From Arcobacter siniprincipis (GTDB lineage Bacteria > Campylobacterota > Campylobacteria > Campylobacterales > Arcobacteraceae), in NCBI RefSeq assembly GCF_048571125.1, contig NZ_CP182343.1, positions 558,001 to 622,000 on the forward strand: a stretch of DNA of 64,000 bases, read 5' to 3'. The notes beneath the pieces were generated by a model, which saw only the letters and a program-made list of their open reading frames with translations, made no database searches and was not told where the DNA came from. The first letter of the stretch is position 1. Every line of letters starts with the position of its first letter. Shown in pieces: positions 16,560 to 25,749 of this stretch. The translations under genes and the position numbers were made by a program.

Positions 16560-17666
16560 ATGAAAATCGGATTAGTAAAAGAGATTAAAGTACATGAGTA
16601 TAGAGTTGGTTTAACACCTGATGATGTTGCAGCATATGTAAATAATGGGCATACTGTTTTTGTTGAAATTGATGCGGGTATTGGGGCTGGATTTGAAAAT
16701 GAAGAGTATGTAAAAGCTGGGGGAACAATTGTTGAAGATAAACAAAAGCTTTTTGATGATTCTGAAATGATTGTAAAAGTAAAAGAACCATTACCTGAGG
16801 AGTATAATTTTTTCCATGAAGGTCAGATTTTATATACATATTTACATATAGCAGCTGATAAACCACAAGCTGAAATGTTACTGTCTAAAAAAGTAAAAGC
16901 AGTAGCATATGAAACAATTACATCTGCTGAGGGTGGATTACCTTGTCTAACTCCTATGAGTGAGATTGCAGGAAGATTAGCAGCTCAAGAGGGTGCAAAA
17001 TATTTAGAAAAACCATTTGGTGGAAGAGGTGTTTTATTAGGTGGAGTTCCAGGTGTTCAAAAGGGTAATGTTGTAATTATTGGTGGTGGAATTGTTGGAC
17101 TTAATGCTTGTAAGATGTGTGTTGGACTTGGTGCAAATGTAACTGTTATGGATATTTCAGCTTCAAGATTGGCATATTACGATGATTTATTTGGTTCAAA
17201 AGTAAATACTTTATTTTCAAATAGATCAAATATCTTAAAATCAATTAAAGAAGCAGATTTAGTAATAGGTGCTGTTTTAATTCCAGGTGCTGCTGCTCCT
17301 AAACTTATCTCTAGAGATGATTTAAAACTTATGAAAAAAAATGCAGTTGTAGTTGATGTTGCAATTGATCAAGGTGGTTGTTTTGAAACATCAAAAGCTA
17401 CATATCATGATAATCCAACTTATGTGGTAAATGATGTATTACATTATTGTGTTGCAAATATGCCAGGAGCTGTCTCTTTAACTTCTACTTTGGCATTAAC
17501 AGCAACTACATTAAGATATGGTTTAGCAATTGCTAATAAAGGGTTAGAAAAAGCATTGGCTGATGATAAACACTTATTAAATGGACTTAATACCTATGAT
17601 CGAAAATTGACAAATGAAGCAGTTGCAAAAAGTTTAAATATTGCATATGAACCTGTAAATTTCTAA
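16560..17666 (+). CDS. ald: Alanine dehydrogenase
   Basis: This 368-residue enzyme converts L-alanine and NAD+ to pyruvate, ammonium and NADH. It begins MKIGLVKEIKVHEYRVGLTP, the typical start with the conserved arginine. VKVKEPLPEEYNFF and the catalytic histidine region YTYLHIAAD follow, with the NAD-binding segment VVIIGGGIVGLNACKMCVGL near residue 175 and NMPGAVSLTSTLALTATTL near the end. The length matches the family. It stands between the NDH-2-like gene (12 bp) and a LysE-type exporter. A strong hairpin terminator follows. Confidence 0.97.
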   Translation: MKIGLVKEIKVHEYRVGLTPDDVAAYVNNGHTVFVEIDAGIGAGFENEEYVKAGGTIVEDKQKLFDDSEMIVKVKEPLPEEYNFFHEGQILYTYLHIAADKPQAEMLLSKKVKAVAYETITSAEGGLPCLTPMSEIAGRLAAQEGAKYLEKPFGGRGVLLGGVPGVQKGNVVIIGGGIVGLNACKMCVGLGANVTVMDISASRLAYYDDLFGSKVNTLFSNRSNILKSIKEADLVIGAVLIPGAAAPKLISRDDLKLMKKNAVVVDVAIDQGGCFETSKATYHDNPTYVVNDVLHYCVANMPGAVSLTSTLALTATTLRYGLAIANKGLEKALADDKHLLNGLNTYDRKLTNEAVAKSLNIAYEPVNF

Positions 17667-17677
17667 CAATCTCTTTT

Positions 17678-17709
17678 TTAAAGCCAATAATTTATATTAT
17701 TGGCTTTAA
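17678..17709 (+). terminator. Hairpin terminator after ald
   Basis: A perfect 14 bp stem (TTAAAGCCAATAAT with ATTATTGGCTTTAA) has a 4-base loop TTAT and starts 11 bp after the ald stop. The T-run after the stem is short, so termination may be partial and the lysE-type gene could receive read-through. Confidence 0.75.
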
Positions 17710-17755
17710 TTTAATATTACTTTTGTATAATTTTCCCTTTTTAAAAGGGACTTTT

Positions 17756-18385
17756 ATGTTTGATTATATAAATATATCAATTTTAGCAATTTTTATACCA
17801 ACTTTCTTTTTTGTTTCAATTACTCCAGGAATGTGCATGACTTTGTCTTTGAGTATGGGGATGAGCATTGGTTTGAAAAAAACAATGTATATGATGATAG
17901 GAGAACTTTTGGGAGTAGGGTTAGTTGCTACTTCTTCAGTTATTGGTGTTGCTGCTATTATGCTAAATCATCCAACTATTTTTTTAGTTTTAAAATATTG
18001 TGGAGGAGCTTATTTAATATATTTAGGTGTAACTATGTGGTTATCAAGAGGAAAAATGGCTTTAAATTTAGAAGAGTGTAGTTTCAATGTTTCTAAAAAA
18101 AATCTTGCAATTCAAGGTTTTGTAACTGCAATTGCAAATCCAAAAGGGTGGGCTTTTTTTATTGCTTTATTGCCACCATTTATTGATGAAAACTTAGCTT
18201 ATGTACCTCAATTAGCTGTTTTGATATTTCTTATACTTTTATTAGAATTCTCATGTTTAATTATATATGCATCGGGTGGTACTACTTTAAGAAAACTACT
18301 ACAAAACTCATCAAATGTAAAACTATTAAATAAGATAGCTGGTTCTATGATGATAGGAATAGGAATTTGGTTAGCTTTAACCTAA
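17756..18385 (+). CDS. LysE/RhtB-family amino-acid exporter
   Basis: This 209-residue inner-membrane protein has about six hydrophobic segments. The start MFDYINIS at 17756 is preferred because AAAAGGGA lies seven bases upstream; a longer frame from a TTG at 17723 has no such site. The family signature is visible as SITPGMCMTLSLSMGMSIGL and later AIANPKGWAFFIALLPPFI. LysE/RhtB proteins export amino acids such as lysine, homoserine or threonine. Its place after ald and under a presumed XRE-cupin regulator suggests control of internal alanine, but the substrate is not shown. Confidence 0.88.
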   Translation: MFDYINISILAIFIPTFFFVSITPGMCMTLSLSMGMSIGLKKTMYMMIGELLGVGLVATSSVIGVAAIMLNHPTIFLVLKYCGGAYLIYLGVTMWLSRGKMALNLEECSFNVSKKNLAIQGFVTAIANPKGWAFFIALLPPFIDENLAYVPQLAVLIFLILLLEFSCLIIYASGGTTLRKLLQNSSNVKLLNKIAGSMMIGIGIWLALT

Positions 18386-18393
18386 ATTCCTAT
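18359..18393 (+). terminator. Bulged hairpin terminator after the LysE-type gene
   Basis: The arms ATAGGAATTTGGTTA and TAACCTAAATTCCTAT pair with one bulged A around a GCTT loop, spanning the stop codon of the exporter gene. A run of six T follows after ATAAAACTA. It lies between two convergent genes. Confidence 0.6.
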
Positions 18394-18397
18394 AAAA

Positions 18398-20638
18398 CTA
18401 TTTTTTCCCTTTAAATTCACTCTCATTTACATTCTCTACAACTTTATTTGCAATTTCATTTGTGTTATTTGAAATCTTATTTGTCTCTTCAGCTACTTGG
18501 GCATTTTGTTGAGTAAATTTATCCAAATTATTTATTGTTTCGCTAATACTAATCATTGCTTCAGTTTGCTCTTTTGCTCCACTTGCAACATCATTAATGA
18601 TTATATTCGTTTCATTTATTTTTTCTTCTAATTTTTCAAATCCAGCAATCATACTAGTACTAATCTCTTTACCCTCTAAGGTTTGTTGACTAGCTGATTC
18701 AACTAAATCTTTTATTTCCTTAGCTGCTTCTGCACTTCTTGAAGCTAGATTTCTCACTTCTTGTGCAACAACGGCAAATCCTTTTCCTGCTTCTCCTGCT
18801 GTTGCTGCTTCAACAGCAGCATTAAGTGATAGAATATTTGTTTGGAAAGCAATTTGATCAATTAATGCAATTGATTCATTGATAGTTTGAACTTTTTCAT
18901 TTATTTGATCCATGGCTAAAACAGTTTTATTAGCAAGGTCTTTACCTAAATTTGATGATTTTTGTGTTTCTGAAGAGATTGTAAACATATTTTGTGCTTT
19001 TTGACTGGTTTGATCAACATTTGCAGTAACTTCTGTAACTGAAGCTGCTACTTCTTCTAATGAAGCTGCTTGATTGGTAGCATTTTTACTTAATACACTA
19101 ACATTATTTGATAACTCATTTGCTGTGTCTCTTAATTTTATTCCATCTTCTTGATTATCTAATAACATGTCTGTAATAATATTGTTCATTATTGCAATTT
19201 CATGACCTATTTTGCCATTATCTTTTTTATTGAGATTTTTTGTAAAATCTTTTTTTGCATATTGTTCTAATACAGAACTTAGTTCATTTATATCTTTCCC
19301 TACAAACTCTTCTAAATTGTGCAACATATTATTTATAAGGTCTTTTAATTCATTTAATGATGGAGTATTACTTGTAGCTTGAATTCTATTAGATAAAGCC
19401 CCTTTACTTATATCATTTACTACTTCTTTTACATTTACAATTAGATTTTTGTCTTCTGTTAAGTTAGCTTTTGTTGCTTCGATATTTTCATTAATAACTT
19501 TTGCCATATTACCAATTTCATCATTACTGTTAATATCGATTTTTGAGACATCATCTTTTGTTTGATTTAAATATGCAAAGAAATCTAATAGTCCATTTTG
19601 AAATTTTATAAGAGGTTTAGAAACCATTTTATTCATTAAAATAAAAATAACACCTTGTAAAAGTACAGTTAAAATAATTGTTGCTATTATAAACATTATT
19701 TGAACTTGTTCTGATATTTCAAGAAATTCACTTTCATTGGAACCAACTACAATGGTCCAATTCCATTTATCATAAGTAGTAAATGCAGCAATTTTTTTAG
19801 TTGATTTATTATTTTCAAGATAATTGTAGTGTATTACACCCTTTTTCTTTTTTAGTATTTCTTGAATAAAACTTTTATTATCGGTATCCTTTAAACCAAA
19901 TACATTTTTACCTTCTAAATTTTTATGAAGAATCAACTTACCTTTATCATCAAGAATATAAATATAGCCAGTATCTCCAATAACTACTTTTTTTAACTCT
20001 TTTTTTAATGTTTCTAATCCTTTTGTAAAATCATAGCCAACATATAATGCTCCTATAATTTTATCATTTTTAACAATTGGTGAATAAATAGACATATATG
20101 TTTTCCCTGCAATTTCTTCCAATCCTACATATTTCTCTTTATTTTCAATTTTTTTATAAATTTTTCCATTTGGATCAATTTTATTGACTAAAATTCTTTC
20201 CCCTTTTTCATCTAATATTGATGAAGAAATATTTGTATATTCATTTTTATCTTTAACATATACTGCTGAAATTTCACCTGTAAGTTCTTTAAAACGATCA
20301 ACTCTCTCATATGTTTTATTTAATCTTGCAAATCCATCATAAAGTATTAATGTCTCAACTCCATTTATTTTAACTGTATCTGTATTTCTTATTCTTAAAT
20401 TTAAAAAAGATTTTTTAAATACATCAAAAAGAACTAATGCATTTTCTTCTAATGTGTCATTATATATTTTTGCAGTTTGCAGATAATCACCTGCTTGAGA
20501 TTGTAAGTTTATTTCTAAATCTTCTATAATCTTTGTTTTAATACTATTTATCATGATAACAGTAAATATAATCATTACTGTTATAAGAGTGATTCCAATT
20601 AAAATTGAAAATTTCTTATTTATTGAATTACTAATCAT
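18398..20638 (-). CDS. Methyl-accepting chemotaxis protein with Cache sensor
   Basis: This 746-residue chemoreceptor has membrane helix 1 at about residues 9-31. A periplasmic sensor of the Cache_3-Cache_2 type spans about 35-310 (YMSIYSPIVKNDKIIGALYV, GDTGYIYILDDKGKLILHKN). Helix 2 lies near 312-337, followed by a HAMP-like region. The signalling hairpin contains IDQIAFQTNILSLNAAVEAA and GEAGKGFAVVAQEVRNLASR. It ends NESEFKGKK and has no CheR-binding pentapeptide, unlike the second receptor in the window. Cache sensors of this kind bind small organic ligands such as carboxylates. The adjoining amino-acid importer hints at an amino-acid attractant, which is inference. Confidence 0.95.
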   Translation of the reverse strand: MISNSINKKFSILIGITLITVMIIFTVIMINSIKTKIIEDLEINLQSQAGDYLQTAKIYNDTLEENALVLFDVFKKSFLNLRIRNTDTVKINGVETLILYDGFARLNKTYERVDRFKELTGEISAVYVKDKNEYTNISSSILDEKGERILVNKIDPNGKIYKKIENKEKYVGLEEIAGKTYMSIYSPIVKNDKIIGALYVGYDFTKGLETLKKELKKVVIGDTGYIYILDDKGKLILHKNLEGKNVFGLKDTDNKSFIQEILKKKKGVIHYNYLENNKSTKKIAAFTTYDKWNWTIVVGSNESEFLEISEQVQIMFIIATIILTVLLQGVIFILMNKMVSKPLIKFQNGLLDFFAYLNQTKDDVSKIDINSNDEIGNMAKVINENIEATKANLTEDKNLIVNVKEVVNDISKGALSNRIQATSNTPSLNELKDLINNMLHNLEEFVGKDINELSSVLEQYAKKDFTKNLNKKDNGKIGHEIAIMNNIITDMLLDNQEDGIKLRDTANELSNNVSVLSKNATNQAASLEEVAASVTEVTANVDQTSQKAQNMFTISSETQKSSNLGKDLANKTVLAMDQINEKVQTINESIALIDQIAFQTNILSLNAAVEAATAGEAGKGFAVVAQEVRNLASRSAEAAKEIKDLVESASQQTLEGKEISTSMIAGFEKLEEKINETNIIINDVASGAKEQTEAMISISETINNLDKFTQQNAQVAEETNKISNNTNEIANKVVENVNESEFKGKK

Positions 20639-20777
20639 TATAGTCCTTAATTTGTATATTAAATTTTATAGTTAAAAAAGTTCATATAAGAATATTTAGT
20701 TATAGTTAAACTAATATTAAAATATTTTTTACTTATTATAAATAGTCATCACCTTGATTCTAATATTGAAACATAAA

Positions 20778-21017
20778 TTATTTTTTAATAAATAAAACAC
20801 CACCCGCTGTAAGCATTAATCCACCAGCTATGATATTGACTTTTCTTTTTTCTTTTTTTTCAGGAGTGCTTTTATCTTTTGAAGTTAATATTTTATAAGC
20901 TAAAAAAAGAAGAAATATTCCACATGCAATAAAAACTATAACAACTACTCCCAAAATTGGAGTAGTTATTAATAAAAATATTCCACTTAGAAGTGCAATT
21001 ATCTTTAATAAGTTCAT
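20778..21017 (-). CDS. Small two-helix membrane protein, unknown
   Basis: This 79-residue protein has two hydrophobic stretches that may form a hairpin (residues about 4-46), a lysine-rich loop (KDKSTPEKKEKRKVN) and a final helix with a glycine-rich IIAGGLMLTAGGVLFIKK. No family is recognised. It lies 16 bp after the ATPase gene of the Aap importer on the same strand, so it is probably the last gene of that transcript. A role in the transporter is not shown. Confidence 0.65.
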   Translation of the reverse strand: MNLLKIIALLSGIFLLITTPILGVVVIVFIACGIFLLFLAYKILTSKDKSTPEKKEKRKVNIIAGGLMLTAGGVLFIKK

Positions 21018-21033
21018 TTTTGTCCTTATTTTA

Positions 21034-21780
21034 TTAGTGGTCTAAAATTTGCTCTAAAAATTGTTTTAATCTATCAGACTGAGGATTATCAAAAAATTCA
21101 GTTGGAGTATTCTCTTCAACTATTTGTCCTGCATCCATAAATATAACTCTATCTGCAACTTTTTTTGCAAATCCCATTTCATGAGTTACACAAACCATAG
21201 TGATCCCATCTCCTGCAAGCTCTGTCATTACATCTAGAACTTCACCAATCATTTCAGGATCTAGGGCTGATGTTGGCTCATCAAATAGCATGATTTCTGG
21301 ATTAATACATAAACATCTTGCTATTGCAACTCTTTGTTGTTGACCACCTGATAATTGATTTGGAAATTTATGTGCTTGTTCTGCAATTTTTACTCTCTCT
21401 AAATAATGCATTGCTGTTTCTATAGCTTGTTTTCTTGGAGTTTTTGTTACCCAAGTTGGAGCTAAGATTAAGTTTTCCAAAATTGAAAGATGAGGGAAAA
21501 GATTAAAATGTTGAAATACCATTCCAACATGAGTTCTTATCTCTCTAATCCTTTTAACATCCTCTGTTAACTCTAACCCTGCAACATACATTTCACCTTC
21601 TTGAAAGGCTTCAAGTCTATTCATACATCTAATTGTTGTTGATTTACCAGAACCTGAAGGTCCACAAATAACAATTCTTTCACCTTTTTTAACTCTTAAA
21701 TTAATATCTTTTAGTACATGGAAATCTCCATACCACTTATTAACATTAGTCATCTCTATCATATAATCTAAATTACTCAT
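21034..21780 (-). CDS. aapP: General L-amino-acid ABC importer, ATPase AapP
   Basis: This 248-residue ATPase has the Walker A GPSGSGKSTT near residue 40, the Q-loop at VFQHFNLFPHLS, the ABC signature LSGGQQQRVAIARCL, the Walker B IMLFDEPTSALDP and the H-loop CVTHEMGFA. Those segments are typical of polar amino-acid importers (GlnQ/AapP). Its operon partners AapJ, AapQ and AapM mark it as AapP. It hydrolyses ATP at the cytoplasmic face to drive amino-acid uptake. It lies 15 bp after aapM. Confidence 0.95.
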   Translation of the reverse strand: MSNLDYMIEMTNVNKWYGDFHVLKDINLRVKKGERIVICGPSGSGKSTTIRCMNRLEAFQEGEMYVAGLELTEDVKRIREIRTHVGMVFQHFNLFPHLSILENLILAPTWVTKTPRKQAIETAMHYLERVKIAEQAHKFPNQLSGGQQQRVAIARCLCINPEIMLFDEPTSALDPEMIGEVLDVMTELAGDGITMVCVTHEMGFAKKVADRVIFMDAGQIVEENTPTEFFDNPQSDRLKQFLEQILDH

Positions 21781-21795
21781 AATCTTTTCCTATTC

Positions 21796-22875
21796 TTATT
21801 TATGATCTGTATTAAATCTGTTTTCTACTGATTGTGCATATTTCGACATACTAAAACAAATTATCCAATAAATCATGGTTACAAAAACATAACCTTCTGT
21901 TTCAAATCCTAACCAATGTGGATCTGTTGTTGTTAAAGTTACCATTGCTAAAACATCAAATAATCCAATAATCAATACAAGCGTTGTGTCTTTAAATAAA
22001 GCAACGAATGATCCAACAATATTAGGAATTGATATTTTTAATGCTTGTGGCAAGATAACTAATCCCATTGCCTGCCAATATGAAAGTCCAATTGAATCAG
22101 CAGCTTCATATTGACCTTTTGGAATGGCTTGTAATCCACCTCTTACAACTTCTGCAATATAGGCAGCTTGGAAAAGAGTAACACCTATTAATGCTCTTAA
22201 TAATTTATCAAAAGTTACACCTTCTGGGAAAAATAAAGGAAGAATTACCGATGACATAAATAACAAAGTAATTAAAGGAATACCTCTAATAAATTCTATG
22301 TATAAAACACTTATTGTTTTTATTATTGGCATGTTAGATTGTCTTCCTAATGCAAATATAATCCCAATAGGAAAAGATACAACAATACCAACAGATGCAA
22401 CAACTAAAGTAAGCAATAGTCCACCCCATTTTGTTGTTGGAACAACTTCTAAACCTAATCCCCCGTGAATTAATATGTATGAAATAATAGGAAATAAAAT
22501 AAGTATACTTGCTCTTACTTTTATGTGTTTTATTTTTTTGAATAATACTATTGAAGCTACAAATAAAGCTAAAATAAGATTTGGTCTCCAATATAAGTTT
22601 TCTGGATAAAAACCATAAATAAACTGATTGAATTTTTCATAAATAAAAATCCATCTTGCCCCATGTTTTGTTATCTCTTCTTTTGTTCCTGTCCATGTTG
22701 CATCAAAAATCATCCAATTTAACAATGGTGGAATAATATAATAAAGTAAAACAAGAGATAAAATAGTTAGAATCGAACTAATTGGTGATGGAAAAAGATT
22801 CTCTTTTATCCATTTTACTGGTCCACTAACACCTAAAGGAGCCGGTCTTGTTTCTAGTTTTTCATAAATTGCCAT
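21796..22875 (-). CDS. aapM: General L-amino-acid ABC importer, permease AapM
   Basis: This 359-residue inner-membrane permease has an N-terminal extension with two extra helices, as is usual for AapM. The transport core has the HisM-type motif FIRGIPLITLLFM and the ATPase-contact loop EVVRGGLQAIPKGQYEAADS (EAA loop) near residue 255. The start codon overlaps the last base of aapQ. With AapQ it forms the membrane channel of a broad-specificity amino-acid importer. Confidence 0.95.
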   Translation of the reverse strand: MAIYEKLETRPAPLGVSGPVKWIKENLFPSPISSILTILSLVLLYYIIPPLLNWMIFDATWTGTKEEITKHGARWIFIYEKFNQFIYGFYPENLYWRPNLILALFVASIVLFKKIKHIKVRASILILFPIISYILIHGGLGLEVVPTTKWGGLLLTLVVASVGIVVSFPIGIIFALGRQSNMPIIKTISVLYIEFIRGIPLITLLFMSSVILPLFFPEGVTFDKLLRALIGVTLFQAAYIAEVVRGGLQAIPKGQYEAADSIGLSYWQAMGLVILPQALKISIPNIVGSFVALFKDTTLVLIIGLFDVLAMVTLTTTDPHWLGFETEGYVFVTMIYWIICFSMSKYAQSVENRFNTDHK

Positions 22876-24056
22876 TATCTCTCCTTTATTTGTATTTTTG
22901 CATTAATAAAATTCATAATAATAGATATGAATATACTAATTGATAAATATACAGCCATCGTCATTAAGATTATTTCTATAGCTTGACCAACTTGATTTAA
23001 TGCAGTTCCTGCAAATAATGTTACAAGTTCTGGGTATCCAATTGCAGTTGCAAGAGATGAATTTTTCATTAAATTTAAATATTGATTAATAACAGGAGGA
23101 ATAATAACTCTTAGTGCTTGAGGAAGAATAACTCTTCTTAAAATAATATGGTTTTTTAATCCTAATGCATTTGCAGCTTCTTTTTGTCCTTTTGGTACAG
23201 CTTCTATACCTGCTCTTACAGCTTCCGCTATATAAGTTGCTGGATAAATACTTAATGCAAAAGATAAAGCTAAAAGTTCAGGAGTCATTGTCCAACCACC
23301 TACAAAGTTAAAGCCTTTAAGTTGTGAATATTCAAGTGATGCAGGTGAACCACTAATAAAGTAAACTAAAATAGGTCCTGCAATTAAGATAATTAAAGAA
23401 GTCCAAAAAACTGGAAATTCTTCTCCTGTTTCATCATGTTTCTTTTTTGCCCATTTTGCAAGATAAACAACACCTGCAATAGCAATAAAAAATGCAATAA
23501 TAACAGAAATAAAGCCACTTTCTAAAATAGGTCTAGGGATATATAATCCTCTATTGTTTAAGAAAAATGCATCCATATAAGACATTGATTGTCGAGGACC
23601 TGGGAGTGCGGCTAATACAACATTATACCAAAATAGTATTTGTAAGAGTATTGGAATATTTCTAAATGTCTCTACATATACTAAACAAAGTTTAGAAATC
23701 ATAAAGTTCTTTGATAATCTACCAATTCCAACTAATAGTCCAATTACTGAAGAAAAGAATATACCAATACCTGATACTAAGAGTGTATTTAATATTCCAA
23801 TTACAAATACTCTTGCATAAGTATCTGATTCTGTATAAGAAATTAGTGTTGATATGATACCAAATCCAGCTTCATTACCTAAAAAGTCAAATCCTGTATT
23901 AATCCCACGTTTTTCGATGTTAACAAACATATTGTGTAAAACATAATATGTAAATAAAAATATCATTGTTAAAGCTAATATTTGATAAATAATTGCTCTA
24001 ATCTTTGGATTATTGTAAAAAGCGACGCCTTTTACTATTTTTTTGTGTTCTTTCAT
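22875..24056 (-). CDS. aapQ: General L-amino-acid ABC importer, permease AapQ
   Basis: This 393-residue permease has a long central insertion (about 170-250, containing a periplasmic segment and extra helices) that is characteristic of AapQ. The core motifs are VETFRNIPILLQILFWYNVV and the EAA loop EAVRAGIEAVPKGQKEAANA. It begins 83 bp after aapJ across an intercistronic hairpin, so it may be expressed at a lower level than the binding protein. It pairs with AapM. Confidence 0.95.
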   Translation of the reverse strand: MKEHKKIVKGVAFYNNPKIRAIIYQILALTMIFLFTYYVLHNMFVNIEKRGINTGFDFLGNEAGFGIISTLISYTESDTYARVFVIGILNTLLVSGIGIFFSSVIGLLVGIGRLSKNFMISKLCLVYVETFRNIPILLQILFWYNVVLAALPGPRQSMSYMDAFFLNNRGLYIPRPILESGFISVIIAFFIAIAGVVYLAKWAKKKHDETGEEFPVFWTSLIILIAGPILVYFISGSPASLEYSQLKGFNFVGGWTMTPELLALSFALSIYPATYIAEAVRAGIEAVPKGQKEAANALGLKNHIILRRVILPQALRVIIPPVINQYLNLMKNSSLATAIGYPELVTLFAGTALNQVGQAIEIILMTMAVYLSISIFISIIMNFINAKIQIKER

Positions 24057-24072
24057 TCTTTCACCTTATAAT

Positions 24073-24107
24073 TAAAAAAGGGGAAGTTATTCTTCCCCTC
24101 TTTTTTT
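24073..24107 (-). terminator. Intercistronic hairpin between aapJ and aapQ
   Basis: GGGGAAG (24080-24086) pairs with CTTCCCC (24092-24098) around a 5-base loop. T-runs lie on both sides, so it can work in either direction. On the minus strand it follows aapJ inside the operon. Such elements usually let the binding-protein message accumulate over the permease and ATPase messages by partial termination or by blocking 3' decay. Confidence 0.7.
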
Positions 24108-24139
24108 ATTAAATAATTTTTGTAAATAGTTTACTTAGA

Positions 24140-25156
24140 TTATCTAATAGGTGCTCCATATTGAAGACCACCATCTTTCCAAAGTTTATTTAATCCTCTT
24201 TCAATTTTTAAAGGAGAATCTTTACCAACATTTCTATCAAATGATTCACCATAATTTCCAACTTGTTTGATTACATTGTATGCCCATTTTGGATCTAACC
24301 CAAGATTTTTACCAATATCACCAGTTACTCCAAGAAGTCTTTGGATATTTGGATTTGGACTTTTTAACATTTCATCTACATTTTTAGAATTAACACCTAA
24401 ATCTTCTGCATTTAACATTGCAATTTCAGTCCATTTTACGATGTTAAACCATTTGTCATCACCTTGTCTTACAACAGGGCCTAAAGGCTCTTTTGAAATA
24501 ATTTCAGGAAGTACAATTGCTGAATTTGGGTCTTTTAATTGAGTTCTTAATGAATATAATTGAGAAGCATCAGAAGTTAAAGCATCACATCTTCCTTCTT
24601 CAAAACCTTGAATTGATTGTGCTGATGTATCATATGTAATTGGAGTATAATCCATTTTATTTGCTTTAAAGTAATCTGTTAAGTTAAGCTCAGTTGTAGT
24701 TCCAGCTTGGATACAAAAAGTTGCTCCACTTAATTCTTTTGCAGATTTAACACCCAATTTTTTTGATACTAAGAAACCTTGACCATCATAGTAATTTACA
24801 CCTGTAAAGTTTAAACCTAATGAAGTATCTCTTGTAGCTGTCCAAGTTGTATTTCTAGCTAGTACATCAATTTCACCACTTTGTAATGCAGTAAATCTCT
24901 CTTTTGCATTTAAATGAGCATATTTAACTTTTGATGCATCCCCTAAAACAGCAGCAGCAACCGCTCTACAAACATCAACATCAATACCTTTCCAAACCCC
25001 ATCTGAATCAGGAGCAGCAAAACCTGGAAGCCCTGTGTTTAGTCCACAACTTAATTTTCCATTTTTCATAGTTGTATCTAATGTATCAGCAGATGATACA
25101 GTCGATGCAATCGCTAGCGCAGCTATACTTAAAGATAGTGTCTTTAATAGTTTCAT
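24140..25156 (-). CDS. aapJ: General L-amino-acid ABC importer, binding protein AapJ
   Basis: This 338-residue periplasmic protein has a signal peptide (SIAALAIASTVSSADT). A bilobal family 3 binding domain follows: KLSCGLNTGLPGFAAPDSDG at the first strand, then GIDVDVCRAVAAAVLGD, and VLARNTTWTATRDTSLGLNF around the ligand pocket. It captures amino acids for AapQMP. It is the first gene of the operon, with 208 bp of non-coding DNA upstream that should hold the promoter. No operator was identified there. Confidence 0.96.
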   Translation of the reverse strand: MKLLKTLSLSIAALAIASTVSSADTLDTTMKNGKLSCGLNTGLPGFAAPDSDGVWKGIDVDVCRAVAAAVLGDASKVKYAHLNAKERFTALQSGEIDVLARNTTWTATRDTSLGLNFTGVNYYDGQGFLVSKKLGVKSAKELSGATFCIQAGTTTELNLTDYFKANKMDYTPITYDTSAQSIQGFEEGRCDALTSDASQLYSLRTQLKDPNSAIVLPEIISKEPLGPVVRQGDDKWFNIVKWTEIAMLNAEDLGVNSKNVDEMLKSPNPNIQRLLGVTGDIGKNLGLDPKWAYNVIKQVGNYGESFDRNVGKDSPLKIERGLNKLWKDGGLQYGAPIR

Positions 25157-25345
25157 TTCTAATCCTTTTGTTTAGTGTAAATTGAAATTTAATTCATAGA
25201 AAATTCTACTAGAATTGCATAGCAAAAGAGTAGCAGAGCTGTATATTTTTTAACCACTTTTAATAAATTGATAACTTTTTTAATTTTATTTAAAAATAAA
25301 TTTGTGTGTGAGATAGTTTTTTCAGTAATTTTGATAGAGGAATAA

Positions 25346-25378
25346 AAGATAAAAAGTAGTAAATTTACTTTTTATCTT
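25346..25378 (-). terminator. Hairpin at the end of the nap operon
   Basis: The 13 bp arms AAGATAAAAAGTA (25346-25358) and TACTTTTTATCTT (25366-25378) pair around a 7-base loop. They overlap the last codons and the stop of napD. Only a short T tract follows on the minus strand, so it may act as a terminator or a 3' stabiliser. Confidence 0.6.
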
Positions 25379-25748
25379 CTAGATGTTTTGAGAAACTATA
25401 TAAGTCTTTTTTCTTTAGATCTCCATTATAAACAATTTTTCTTGGATCAACATTATCATCTTTTAACATACTTGGAACAGCATCTGAGTTATTTAATACT
25501 TTTATATTTTCATCAAGTTCATCTTCACTATAAGCCATTTGCATATCAGCACTCATAACATTAGGAATTGCCTCTATTATTCTTAACTTTTCTAATTCTT
25601 CTTTAACGCTACTTCCTTCAATAGTGATGATAACTCTTCCTTTTTCATCATTCATATGGTAATCACAAGCTTTGCAATTTTTTAAATCCTCTATAACTTG
25701 GTCTAAGTGTTTTGGTAGTGTTTGAACTACTATACTTGAAATGTTCAT
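25365..25748 (-). CDS. napD: NapD-type chaperone for nitrate reductase maturation
   Basis: This 127-residue cytoplasmic protein begins MNISSIVVQTLPKHLDQVIE, the ferredoxin-like first strand and helix of NapD. ISSIVV is the conserved start. NapD binds the Tat signal of NapA and holds it back until the molybdenum cofactor is inserted. It is about 40 residues longer than the E. coli protein owing to a C-terminal tail from about residue 85. It is the last gene of nap, 1 bp after napL, as in other campylobacteria. Confidence 0.9.
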   Translation of the reverse strand: MNISSIVVQTLPKHLDQVIEDLKNCKACDYHMNDEKGRVIITIEGSSVKEELEKLRIIEAIPNVMSADMQMAYSEDELDENIKVLNNSDAVPSMLKDDNVDPRKIVYNGDLKKKDLYSFSKHLEDKK

Positions 25749-25749
25749 A

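Noticed and set aside
15724..16866. Minus-strand frames opposite the flavoprotein and ald genes
   Set aside because: They lie opposite strongly recognised genes, and their residue composition (runs of L, H, Q) is typical of antisense AT-rich coding DNA.
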